Assembly (NCBI GenBank): GCA_026745465.1
Contig: JACYXH010000695.1
Coordinates: 72,501 to 136,500, forward strand
Direction: 5' to 3'
From: Lota lota
Lineage: Eukaryota; Chordata; Actinopteri; Gadiformes; Lotidae
Length of the DNA stretch: 64,000 bases
This document shows, piece after piece, positions 23,501 to 35,069 of the stretch. The translations under genes and the position numbers were made by a program. Position 1 is the stretch's first letter. Every line of letters begins with the position of its first letter. The notes beneath the pieces were generated by a model, which worked only from the letters and a program-made list of their open reading frames with translations, searched no databases and had not been told where the DNA came from.

Positions 23501-25287
23501 TGTGCATAATCTGGAGATAAGTAGCCACTGTAACCATGTGAACTTAATTCTTATTTTAGTTTATTTTGTCTGTATGTCTGTAACTGTCTACTCTGGACCT
23601 CCTCTAAGTATGCAATACATAATCAATCTATCTATATATATATCATCTTGCACAGGAAAACATAGGTTGATTATGTTGATCATAAATAAAATGAAGTATT
23701 TTCAAATATGGCAGTGTTGTACCTTCTTCAATGCTACCAGCTTTGGCATCTTTCTTCTTGAGCTTCTTTTTGGAGATTTTCTGGAAGGGGGCAAACTCTA
23801 CCACAGCAGCATACTCCTGGCCTGGGTCAATATTGAACATGGGATCAAGGTTTGTATTGAACTAGTCGCCGGGGTAACGGATGCTGTGCCTATATCCATC
23901 CACGCTTGTGCCCATAAAATGGGAGATACAATCATGGACAAACAAAGGCAGCCACATACATGCATTCTTTCATAAACTATTAAATGTCAATATCTGTTTA
24001 TCTACAAACTAGGACATTTTTTCTTATTATTTTTGCTACATCCTGAAGTTAAGTGGCTCTACAACATAAGGGTTGTGCATACTCCTTTGTTTATTCTGAC
24101 CTGCCTAATACATTTAAATGGTAATTCTGTAGCTAACAAATGGTAGATACATTATGATTTCAACCAGGGGGGGGGGGGGGAGGTGGTTGCCAATCCTCAC
24201 TGGAAACATCAACTGTGAGATTTATGCAGCCACATAGTGCTCCTTAAACTTTATAGTACTCAAGATTGATCTGCTTCTATTTTTCCTTTGTGATTACCTT
24301 TGTTGTCAATAAAAACATAACCATCAAAGCGATCCCGGAAGAGAATGATATCTTCATTTGTTTTGAAGTTGATATATGCTCTGGAGAACAGGTGAGGGTG
24401 TAGGCTGAATTTAACGGGAGGAAGAGAGAGATTGGAAAACCTTGATTAGCCAATCATATTTCAGTGTTAGCATGAAAGTCTAATTAATGAATGTTGACAC
24501 CAAGATATTAAACAAGCTGTGGTTTTATGTAGACTTGTGAGTAAACACTTAGGCAGTAATAGCTACTGTTTTACTCCGTTAAAATGTCATGTATGTATTA
24601 AATTAGTAAATTATAGGCCTACCTCTGGTCAGCTGGGAAGAACTCAAAATAATCGAAGGATGGAAGTGGGCTTAGCTGTTCCTCTAGCTGTTCCTTTGAT
24701 AGGCTGGGTGGAAGCCTTCGAATGACCACCTGTACATTTGGGTATTTCTTTTACATTTGCATCCCAAAAGGACCATCCCAATGGTTATCTTGGTAAATTC
24801 AAGCTGTATAATAGTATCCGTAGATGGTCTACTGGCTTGTCCATCATGGATCTAACAGCCACCACGCAGTACAGAAGCAAAACTAAATCGAACGTTACTG
24901 GCTATGTTTGTTATGTAAAGCACCAGCAGATTATTCACGGGCACGATGCAGTTTCTTACATTCCTTTCTTAAAAAGCACTGAATATGGCGACAGTTAAAA
25001 AAAAAAACAATAAATGCAAGCTATTATACACTGGTTGACTTAAAAAAAGACTCGCAGATCAGTAACGTCATGGAGAAATTCCTGCTGTAGCTGTCCTTGG
25101 TGCTGATCAGATCCTCTTCCATGTCTGCACTCTGCACAACACAAACAACGCGCCACTATGCACTTACCTTGGTAAATATCTCCTTCTTCTCTTCCTTCTG
25201 CTTTGAAAGGCCCAGATTACCATCTTGATCTCTTTGGATGTCTCTAAACTGTATTTCAACGACGCTTTTCTCTCTGCATGCCGGCAT
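20505..25287 (-). CDS. upf3a: UPF3A, nonsense-mediated mRNA decay factor
   Basis: UPF3 proteins link exon-junction complexes to UPF2/UPF1. In mammals UPF3A is a weaker activator than UPF3B and has been described as an antagonist in some settings. Ten exons encode 455 residues: 25287-25168, 24729-24623, 24404-24298, 23821-23723, 22847-22737, 22620-22565, 22450-22292, 22212-22079, 21879-21579 and 20678-20505. The UPF2-binding RNP-like domain runs from VVIRRLPPSLSK (41) through FRDRFDGYVF to EYAAVVEFAPFQ. A long charged Arg/Glu helix fills exon 7 (RIREEKREERRRRELEKK). The C-terminal exon-junction motif is DRPAMQLYQPGARNRKR in exon 10. Exon 4 is exactly 33 codons, so skipping keeps the frame. Exon 9 has two in-frame donors 12 bases apart. 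UPF3A is chosen over UPF3B by exon content and by adjacency to cdc16. Confidence 0.95.
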
Positions 25288-25346
25288 TGGGTCCTTTTCA
25301 GACCTCATTTCTCCACATATCCTTCTCGCTTCTGAGTCGTCCTTAC

Positions 25347-25380
25347 ACTCGCGAGAGTTAATTCACATTATCTCGCGAGT
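25347..25380. promoter_or_regulatory. Inverted pair of TCTCGCGAGA-type promoter motifs
   Basis: ACTCGCGAGA (25347-25356) and TCTCGCGAGT (25371-25380) are exact inverted copies 14 bases apart, 60-93 bases upstream of the upf3a ATG. TCTCGCGAGA is an established core promoter palindrome of TATA-less, often divergent, vertebrate promoters. The pair probably marks the upf3a promoter. Confidence 0.6.
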
Positions 25381-25534
25381 AAACGGAGCTCTAATCTAAA
25401 TTTACAGGAAAACAAACACGCCGTTTATGTTGGAGCCTTTAGAAAAGGTTGCCAAGGAAAAGCAAGAACATTGTGCAAAAATAAATAATATAGCAAAACA
25501 ATACAATAAACACCGGTCCTACAAAGCACTTTAA

Positions 25535-25540
25535 TTTATT
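25535..25540 (-). terminator. Possible polyadenylation signal of the small acylated-protein gene
   Basis: AATAAA on the minus strand, about 270 bases past the stop at 25811. It lies only about 250 bases before the upf3a ATG, so the two genes nearly touch. Confidence 0.4.
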
Positions 25541-25810
25541 GTAGAAATATTCCAACGATAGATTTTGGCAGAGATTTCTAGCGATTAAATCACCCTTCAG
25601 TGAATAATACTTATCTAATAGCCGAAATGAGTACGCAAACATTGACATCTTCACAACTTTTTTTTATGAACACACAAACTAGACCTCTAATCATACAACA
25701 AAGGGAATGCTCTTTGGTCTAATAAAACACAGGGAAAACAAACGTTAAAACAACAGTGACAGCAAGAACATTCATCAATTAAAAAATGGTAGGCCTAGAG
25801 GTTTCGGCTG

Positions 25811-26266
25811 TCACCTCTTGCTACAGGCTGGAGAGGGGTCGGGGGTGACGGTGTCCTCATGGTTGTAGTTAGCGTCCATGATATTGGTGTTTAGTCTGAA
25901 ATGACTGGAAGAAGCTGCGGTGCTCAAAGTGCTCCACGCCTCTGGGTTCAACGGCTGGCTGACCGAACAACCGTAGATATCTCGGCCAGGGACTGCGAAA
26001 CATGATGGGTAAACACTGATCAAATAATTGGAACATGTATACAAATGCACCATATTAAAACGGAAGTATTAAACAAATAATCATAGAATACCGTTGAGAA
26101 AAGTCTGCTTCCCACTGCTGGTTTCCACACAGATGCAGGGCGAGGTTCTCTCTGGAGTTGAAGCGGAGCTTTTCAAGCTTGGAACGATGGTAGAGCAGGT
26201 GTCAAGGTCCCCATACACCATGTCTTGGTTGTAAGTACCCACTGACTTAGAAGGAGTGCAGCCCAT
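25811..26266 (-). CDS. Unrecognised 118-aa protein with N-myristoylation/palmitoylation signal
   Basis: Two exons (26266-26092 and 25992-25811) join across a clean phase-1 intron (donor GTATTC, acceptor CGCAG) into 118 residues. I do not recognise the family. The N-terminus MGCTPSK fits the consensus for myristoylation at Gly2 with palmitoylation at Cys3, like the SH4 start of Src-family kinases, so membrane anchoring is likely. The rest is polar and rich in Ser and Thr, with no transmembrane segment and no enzyme motif. Two Tyr sites lie in acidic or polar settings (MVYGDLD and RDIYGCS), which could suit an adaptor role, but that is speculation. It sits between cdc16 and upf3a on the same strand. 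Support is the intact frame, good splice sites and a well-placed polyadenylation signal. There is no homology evidence. Confidence 0.62.
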
Positions 26267-26880
26267 TTCATCTGATCGCGTAGGCTAAATCACCACTGGG
26301 GACACAGAAAAACTGGTAGCGCTACATACAACAAAAATTACAATGGGAGATGACGGAGTTATCAAAACCATTAAGCATCTCTTCCCTGACCCAGCGTCAC
26401 AGAGGGAATAACTGCCTTCATTTGAGGACCAGAACACTACCTATCCTCGCCAACAGATGGGGGTGTGGGTAGTAGGCGAGTCTCTTATTCACAGTGGCCG
26501 TTTATTTTGTGATTATGGAATAACACGTAATAGCGCCCCACGTCATTGCCGTTGATACTACATGCACACTATTAAGGTGCTCGAGAATTACATGAAAAAC
26601 CCGACTCAAAAAGATTTTTCACACGCATTTCCATGTGAAAAACTACTTACTAGCTGTAAACCTACACCTGCACAACTGTTGACAGGTATACAGATAGTGT
26701 ATTCATAAAGTTAATACAATTAAGTAAACATATGGCAAGTTTTATTTTGTTAACAAGCACGCTTCAACTTCATACACACAACTCAAAAGATACAAGGCCT
26801 AAGAGTATCCATTTTCTTTTCACGGCAGGCATTACCATAATTTCTCATTCACAGAAGCTGCTTGCTTTCCACTTGTTCCG

Positions 26881-26886
26881 TTTATT
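26881..26886 (-). terminator. Possible cdc16 polyadenylation signal
   Basis: AATAAA on the minus strand, about 550 bases past the cdc16 stop. The interval includes a poly-C run at 27074-27091. Confidence 0.4.
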
Positions 26887-27433
26887 CAATGGTAAAAATC
26901 CACAGGTTAGCGACAGGAAGTGACCTGCCATGGCCAGTGAAAGGGTATTCCTTGAGGTGAGTAATGGAGTGATGCAACCCATGTCTTCGGAGATGTTGGT
27001 GGTAGCAACTCCCGAGGCTTACCTCTGGGTCCAATAGTGAGAGCCCTCAACGCTGTACCAAGGCACAAGTTACACCCCCCCCCCCCCCCCCGCCCCACCC
27101 ACCCACCCTTCAAATCACACTTGTTTGAAAAAACAGGATGAAATGCATTGCACTTCAGTTTCACAATGTTTACAATGGCAAGTACTATGTTGTTCGTTGT
27201 CGTCGTTTTTAGACGTGCATTATCAAATGCACAAAGGAAAGGGGGTGGGGGGAGTGTACTCCGGTATCTCAATAACTCAGGATGGACACAGAGGATGGAC
27301 ACCAAAGTGTTAATTAGTCTCTGGGCAGTGGGGCTGTGAACATTCAAATTCATCATCATTCGTGATAACCTGGCCGAGAACAACCCTCCCCCACCCCCCC
27401 ACCACCACCGCCTGAGGGAGACCCGAGCCCGGC

Positions 27434-30400
27434 TCATGTGCTGGTGTCTGACATGGAGGTCTCCAGCATCATGTCGCTCTCGTTCATGTCGCACTCTAGC
27501 GTCAGGCAGCGGCGCAGCGGCGTCCCCATGCCCCCGGCTGCCTTCTCCTGGATGGGCGTCTCCAGCGACATGACGTCGCTGTCGTCCATGAGCGCGGAGG
27601 ACGCCGGCTCGCCGGGTTCCGGCGACGCGCTCAGCACCTTGACCAGCGCCGGCGTGTTGAGGTTGCTGCGCGCCTTGTCCTTGATGTCAGTACCTGAGGC
27701 AGTGGGGTGGGGGGGTAGAGTTTAGTGACATATATTTTATGGTAATGCATTGGTGTTTTTGTTATACATGCTTGACCCATTCGTTTTTCGCTTGCCCTTT
27801 ACCTATATAGGCGTCCGTTTCTCCGATGTACATCTCAATACAGTGGCCGAGCATCGTCACGGAAAACGTGTCGTCCCTTTTCAGTCCCAGTGCCTGGCGG
27901 AAAGCAACGTCAATTCCAAGTTAGAAAAAAGGGAGTTATAAACTCTCATCCCACGTAAAATTGTCTTCCAGAAATTAAAGAATAGTCATTGAAAGACTCT
28001 GAAAGCTCTCATAAAAAGAATGATCTCAAGAGTACAGTCCTCATTGTTATGCATGTTGAAAATAATGATTGAATAAATGATGTGGTACTCTTTTCAGGAG
28101 TGTGAAGCTGAGTGTGGACCTGAACCATGGAAGAAGTGCACAAGTGCTCACTGTGTGGAAGTAGTCGATGGCGCTCTCAAAGTCACCCATGAGGCTGTGG
28201 ACGTAGCCTATGGCGGTGTAGGTGGAGGCGTGCTGGGGGATGAGCACCAGGGCCTGCCGGTGGTACTCCAGGGCTGACTCGTACTTCCTGCAGGTACAAA
28301 CGCCACCCTCAGCTCAGTATAAGGCGTGAACACATGACATAATTAACCTTGTAGTACCTGCAAGTTGAGACCTGCACGGTTACTTTTCAACTGCAGCCCC
28401 CAATGTGGCTTTTAAAATCTCCAGACCAAATCCAATTCGGCTGGGGATTCTCCCCAGCATCAATTTGGTGTTGGGGGTATGTGTGGATGATGGCTAGTTT
28501 AAGCACCTCACCTGGCTGAGTCTGATTGGACTCTGGGGCTGGGTGAGGCTGCACATTGAGTAATCAAGTGTGCACAGGTTAAACCAGCAATCACCACACG
28601 CACTCTAGGAGAGTTCTCCTGCATGGCAACATGGAGCACCAGGCCATGTATCATCCTCTACAAACTTCACAACAAACCGGCTTTAGCATCACCACCCTGC
28701 GTCCTTTGTATGGAGGAGCCCAAGAAAAGTCACCGAGGTGGCGTGTGGCAGCCACCTAGGTGGCGTGTAGCTGGGACTTTGCTACACACCCCTCTTACGC
28801 ACTTTGTACGTCCTGGCATTCAAAGAAATAGTACTTAGCATCGTGTAGCATCTTACCCTAGCTATCTTTGTTGTATACAGGGAATGGGTTAACTTAGCAA
28901 TTGTGAGTGCTTGGCACCGACAGCGATATATTGTTGTTTCGCTTTCTTCTGACAAATGTACTTATTGTAAGTCGCTTTGGACAAAAAAAGTGTCTGCTAA
29001 TTGCTCTAAATGTAAATGTCAACAATTGTACACAACTACATCTACATACAGTTTCACATTGCTTAGACAAAAAAACTGCATGTTGTAACTGCATACATGC
29101 CAACTCTGCATACTGCTTTTAAAATATGCTGAGAGGCAATGCATAATTCATTGAAGTATCTTCACATACATTCTCAATGTGTGCCCAGATTACGGGTTGA
29201 ACAAACGGACACACGTCTCTGGGTAGTTCAGCGAATGCACGCAAGGGGACGAGGAGGGGAAACAATAGAACAGAGTGCACACTAAGGCTTCAACATTGAG
29301 GAGCCACTCAGGATTAATTGAGTCTCCCTTCCATTGATAGTATTCTCTCAGCCCCGCAAAGAGCCCGGCCTTTCCACCTAAACATTTACTAGAAGATAAA
29401 CATCAGATAAACAGAAGCGTGAGTCGCTTCATTAGAATAAATAAGATCACTTTGCTGATCCAATTTGGATTTCATAAGAGGGGCACCACTTACTTCAGTT
29501 TTCGACAAACGTGACCCAAGTTGTTCAACAACGGCTCCCATTTGTCCACCGTAACCTAAAATCAAACAACTAAATGAGCACACGCTATAATGACATAAAG
29601 ACATAATTCCTTTCTGCTGATTTAAGCAGCTACCTCATTTCCAATGGCTTTGATCTTTTCCATTGCATCAAGGAACAATTTCTCTGCAGTCTTCCAGCTG
29701 AAAATGCAGATGAGGAATACAACTAACTGATCACAGTGTAGTGTTTAAAGGGAAAAAACATGCGTATATGCATACGTGGCAGCATTAGCTTGTGTGTGTG
29801 TGCGCGTGTGTGCGTCTAGCATGATGACATGATGAACATGACTCACTCTCCATTTTGAAAGGCAACCACAGCAACTTCGTGCATGACAAAGGGGTCTTCG
29901 GGAGCGATGCTGAGGGCCTGGCTGAAGAATCGCTCAGCTAACTTGGAGTTGTTGGTCAGGCCGTACTCCAGGCCAATGTAGAGCATGGGCAGGTGACACC
30001 TTGGTTCAGATACAACAGGTGAGCAACAGAGGTGAGTGCTGAATGTAGCATGACAACTTTGTCAAGAAACTAATAAATAATCCCAACATGATTCAAAATA
30101 CCATTCAAAAAGGTCCAACAGAGGGTTGTTACATTAATGTATATGGTCAGTCTTTCTTTCTGCCATTGTCTTAATGCATATTTTTTTAATTGACTACACC
30201 ATTGTGATCCGTCAATATCTTCATGCCATGACTTGACAATACCGCTCGATGAGACTTCAAATGATAATACTGACTTCTTACCCAGCCCATAGTCACCTTT
30301 ATCACACGCAAAATAAAGTAACACACCACATCGGCTGCCTACCCTTTCATCAGCTGGGCAGCGGTGAAGTAGGCCGCCATGGCTTGGTCGTGTTCGCTCT

Positions 30401-33400
30401 CCACGGCAAACGAATGGCCATAGGCTATCCATGCCGGCCCGTACGTCCTCTCTAGAGTCGTAGCTTTGCTGTGGGACAAATGAGACGGCGGAAAGGGTAA
30501 ATAATGTCACAGTCTGAACTGTGGCCCACTGGGTGCCTTTCATGTGGATCGACGATGGCTACTTGCCTCAGGTATCGTCGCGCGTGTTCGTTCTTGTGGC
30601 CCACCATCAGATAGTAGCAGCCCACAGCAAACCACGACACCTGTGTGGAGAAAATGGGTAGTGTTTGATTGGTCAGCAAACGGTGGGACCGGAAGGTGGT
30701 ATGTGGGGAACATCGGGATAGTAATGAAGTGGCAACACTTACTGGATTGTTGGGATACAGGTCGACAAGCTTGTGTGAGAGGTAGAACAGCTCTGGGGAT
30801 AAAGTGAGCGAGAGGTCATGAAGCACACATTTCACAAATGATATCAGAATATTAGGGTTGCAATTTATTTGTTAGAATTTTCTTTTTAGCAATAGTTAGT
30901 TTACCATTTGCTTTACTAAGCTCCACCAGAGTTCCTATGTGTACAGGTAAACAGTTGGCATGGAATGGGTCTTTCACCATCACCCTGGAAAGATATAAAG
31001 CATGTAAGAGGATGTAATAACAGATCATATTGGGGGGAGGTAGGACAGGCCTTCTGCACATTCAATGGGTTACATCCATTGTTTTTCTTGCTTCACACTA
31101 TGGTGTTGAATAGTTTAACTTGAAAACCTTTGCCTTGAATTCCCAAATCTAGAGCTGGAATGATACAATTATTTGCAATTACTGTGAATTACTGTGGGCA
31201 TCTCGAGTGCTGTTTGTGTCGGTTGATAGTGCTGCCTCAATCCATTCCCCCCATTTCATTTTTTTAATATAAAATACAAATGATACACATACATTGACGT
31301 AAGTTTGTAGCACATCTTGAAATCACAGTTGTAATAATGCCTCTCAGCAAGCGAGACCACCACATCCAAGTTGTCCTGGAGACCATAGACCATCTCTGGC
31401 ACCACCAGATCTCTAGGCTTGTTATACTGCAGAAGATATGTGGAGAAACACGGGGTAGGAAATACAATGTTAGAAATTATTTAGATGCAATGAATTCATT
31501 CATAACAAGTAAGAAGAATGAACGTTAAAGAGACAGTAAACCTGAGAACCGATGTTGCCATGGTTATTTACTTTCTTTTGACTTAATGAAGAATAGAAAT
31601 CTCAAAGTTTTCGTTAAAAAAGTTTTTAGTCAAAACAAAACAGGTACAAGACTCAAGGGCGATACTTTTTTCAGTTTTAAACAATACACATTGTGCCTGT
31701 ACCTTTTTCAATTTCATCTCGAAGAGGAAGTGCAGTAGCTCCTCCTCTTCCTCTGTGCACTGTTGACCCAGAGGAAGAGAGTTCAGGAAGTCTGTTTCTA
31801 TAGGAGGGTGGGAATGGGACAAACATATAAATTAGGGGTGAAACGGTACGCGTATTTTTATTGAACCGTACGGTACGGAGTCCATAGTGCACGGTAGCCC
31901 TCAGGCAACAATATGTGGATGATTCCAGAAGGGCCAAAGAGATCACCGCAGCGATAGCGAAATTCATAGTCAGCTATGAGACCCTTCTCATTAACAGAGA
32001 TTACAGTGTCCAAACATAATTAAAGTGCTTGACCCGGGACACTATTGTGGTTTTAATGTGTTACATGTACACAAATAAACAAACTCAGCCACACACACAC
32101 ACCCATACATGGCACACACCACCTGTATGCACAAACATATATACATATACAAATATTATGGAAAAAGCAAAACAGGAAACCTGAGCTTGGAGCGAAATGT
32201 GTTCAAGTAATCAGTAAACAGGCTCAAGCACAAAAAGAACATGTCAGAAAGACCTGGTATCAGTGAAGGGGTTAACATTTAGATTACATCTATTTTAAGA
32301 GATATGTCGGGCAAAAACACTTTACGGTGCACTGAGAATATAAGCTCTTCATGTTAATAGTCCTCTGTCTTGCCTCTTTGCAAACTAGTCGATTATTTCC
32401 ACAACAATACACTATTAATTCCACCACACATTTTGCCAGACAGTAATACCTGCCTCATACAACAAAACAAAATAACAAATTGACATGGAGTTGTCAGAAC
32501 AGCATTCTCTTGAGCCAACAGCCTACAGTTGGACGGCTAGATCTACAGAGCTACCCTACTCTAACAGCTTTGATTTCATGTTGATAGTCTTATCTTTACA
32601 AAAGTGGTCTTATTTTGTTTAAGACACTGCTGTGTGACTTTCTTCTCGCAATTGGCTGCTGAATGCATTCCTTTGTTGAAGTGGTGTTTAAATAACTATT
32701 TTATGTTATAAAGCAGGCACTAATGTTTGGTTTACGTTTCCATATGCTGCTGGAAGCAAAGCTATCCATGTTGTTTACTTTTATAATAACAAAAGGAAAA
32801 TATAAAATACAAAGAAAAAAATGGCCAGGCATTTATTTTGTCGATTTTGGACCGTACTGAACACTTCACATATGAAGTATATTATATGAAAACCAAACGA
32901 TCATTTCCCAGGCGGAAACCATCGGTACACTACTGTACTCACCTTCCTGCGCGGTCAGCATGTGGTGGGACGTTAAAAGGTCGAAGGCTTCAAAGCAGTA
33001 GACATCCAGCTTCAAGGCCTCTTTGTAGCTAGAGGTGGCCAGCGGTCGGTTGTCCATGGCATCATAGATTTTCCCCCGAAGGAGGCAGATTGAGCTGCTG
33101 ATCTAGAAGAGAGGAAGAGAGTGAGGTGAGCGGGTGGTTGGTGAGAGCTGAAAGGGTGCTTTGGTTGTGATTTCTGAAGGCAGATAAGATCAGAAGAATC
33201 AAGGCCAGAAATCTTCATTAAAAATCGGGACGTAAACCCGAGCATACTAGAACTAGAGTATGAGTGCTGTATTGTTGTCATCGGATTGACTGGAGTTGAT
33301 TGCAAAAACCAGGCAAAGAGACAAAAAAATTATGTGTTGTACAAAAGTACTTTTTTCTACAGTCAACTCACTAAGGATAATAATAAGAAATATTAAAGAC

Positions 33401-34601
33401 AAGAAGAAAATAACTTTTTTGGTGCCAGCACTGAACAAAGGTGAAAGGTATGGACCAGATGAAGCCTATTGACATAACAATGATGCTATTGAAAGCACCA
33501 AATACCATGCAAACAACATGTGCATTCTGTACAACACATTTTATTAAATACGACTTACAGAGGCTGGGGACATGCCCCAGTCTTTAGTTGAGTCTGCTAC
33601 ACCCTTGTCCTCCTTCACACTCCTGTCCAGTAGCTTCTTACTGGCTGGCTCCTCCATATCCAGGACATCCAATGCCTGCTGGAACTCTTTGGCAGAATAC
33701 TGAAAGAAACGATAACTTAGTCACAAATCCATATTTAACACGTTATCCTCTCAGAAGTGCAATCAATGTTTTGTTGTCCTCAAAGCAATAATGCAAATCA
33801 AATGCAATGACTTACATGACACCTAGCGGCCAGATATTGACAAGCTCCATACAACTGTGTGCAAGGGAAACAAAGTTTAACGTGTTCATTACAAAATAGA
33901 ATGTCTTTCATGACTAGTAAAACCACATTGATATTGAAGAATACATGACCGAAATGGTACTCAATAAATGCTTGCCTTGTCGAGTTTCCTGGATCGAAGG
34001 GCATGAGAGGCTCTATGGTACTGGGAGGTCAGATAAAGACACTGAGCGAGCCAGTAGATATCTTGAGGGTCCTCTGCATACAAAAAAATGGTTCTTGAAT
34101 GAGTTTAGGGAAACATCTGCAGCCGCTGTCCGGCCATGCATTGTGCCGCCAGCCGACGTTAGCTTTACAGTCATGTTGAAGTCAAAGCGACGTGAACATT
34201 GGCGAATCCACACAAAGTCAGAAAAAACAACAGCAACCATGATCCGTAGTGGAAATATTTATCTTTAAGGGGCTGTTAAGTATGCAGGTTGAAACACATT
34301 TCGGGGTTTTCGTGGACAGGACAGCCACTCACCGTTTGAAAGGGATGCTATTTTGTCCGCCCAGAACAAAGCACTTTGATATTGTTGCTGCGAAGCAGGA
34401 AACGGAGAAAAGTATTTGAGCAAAACACATACTCTGGGTTTTAGAGATGACACAACTCTAAGACAAAATAACTACAAGTTGTGCTATGAATGGCTTGCTA
34501 ATGAGCTAGCCATACACTAATGTTAACTGCATTTTGGAATGTATTTTCCTTACTTGATCAATGTACTGCCGTACTCGTTTTCGAAGTCTGTCGAGATTCA
34601 T
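27434..34601 (-). CDS. cdc16: CDC16 (APC6), TPR subunit of the anaphase-promoting complex
   Basis: CDC16 forms a V-shaped tetratricopeptide homodimer in the arc of APC/C, the ubiquitin ligase that targets cyclin B and securin. Eighteen exons encode 621 residues (human 620): 34601-34554, 34387-34333, 34073-33976, 33854-33816, 33699-33559, 33102-32943, 31797-31703, 31426-31293, 30984-30905, 30792-30743, 30640-30567, 30468-30343, 29999-29847, 29697-29634, 29555-29494, 28287-28152, 27893-27803 and 27693-27434. It starts MNLDRLRKRVRQYIDQ. TPR repeats are clear in LFYLSHKLVDLYPNNP, YGPAWIAYGHSF, LLNNLGHVCRKLKKYESA and ASTYTAIGYVHSLMGDF. The tail ends MNESDMMLETSMSDTST, a conserved signature. Exons 3 and 11 end at GC donors (AAG|GCAAGC and AG|GCAAGT). 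All other junctions are GT-AG. The C-terminal exon before the tail is GC-rich and diverged. Confidence 0.98.
28961..29019 (+). repeat. Teleost interspersed repeat tail in cdc16 intron 15
   Basis: Contains GTAAGTCGCTTTGGACAAAA followed by GTGTCTGCTAA and TAAATGTAAATGT. This resembles a repeat tail seen widely in fish genomes. Related copies lie at 36526-36555 (minus) and 53928-53962 (plus). I cannot assign the parent family. Confidence 0.65.
31831..31885 (+). mobile_element. Possible hAT-type terminal sequence in cdc16 intron 6
   Basis: Begins TAGGGGTGAAACGGTACG and continues with repeated GTACGG/CCGTACGG blocks. This is like the ends of hAT-type elements in fish (AGGGGTGAAACGG). A partner end was not found, so it may be a truncated copy. 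Confidence 0.35.
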
Positions 34602-34803
34602 TTTAGACGTTGTGATTGTCGCTAACACTATTAGAAACGTTTCATTGTTATACTCAAAAGAATAGATGGAGTATGTCAGAGAAATGTGTAGTGTTGCTAG
34701 CTGGCTAGCAGCGTATACTGAAAGCCGCGGCTTCGGCTTCTGTCTGCATCGGTGTGCTGCTGAATTTTGTTGTAAGAAACATGAACCCGATTCATAGTTC
34801 CAC

Positions 34804-34809
34804 TTTATT
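34804..34809 (-). terminator. Possible cfap97d2 polyadenylation signal
   Basis: AATAAA on the minus strand, about 260 bases past the cfap97d2 stop and about 200 bases upstream of the cdc16 ATG. Confidence 0.45.
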
Positions 34810-34941
34810 CCATAATGAGTTTAACTAAGTTTCGAGGCTATCACAATGTCCTATGAACATTGCATACAACCAACAACATATAGGCGATGTATTATTAACA
34901 TACTATGTTTTATAACAGCATAATTCGATAGAGTTGTGGAT

Positions 34942-35033
34942 TTGAGTGACATTCATCATGTTTAATTATAATACATAAGTACTGTACTTGAGTGACATTC
35001 GTCATGTTTAATTATAATACATAAGTACTGTTA
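34942..35033. repeat. 46-base direct duplication in the cfap97d2 3' UTR
   Basis: Two adjacent 46-base copies (34942-34987 and 34988-35033) both start TTGAGTGACATTC and differ at only a few positions. They lie between the cfap97d2 stop and its presumed polyadenylation signal. Confidence 0.9.
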
Positions 35034-35069
35034 CTAACATAAAAGTATCAAGTATTCAGACATGGAAGT

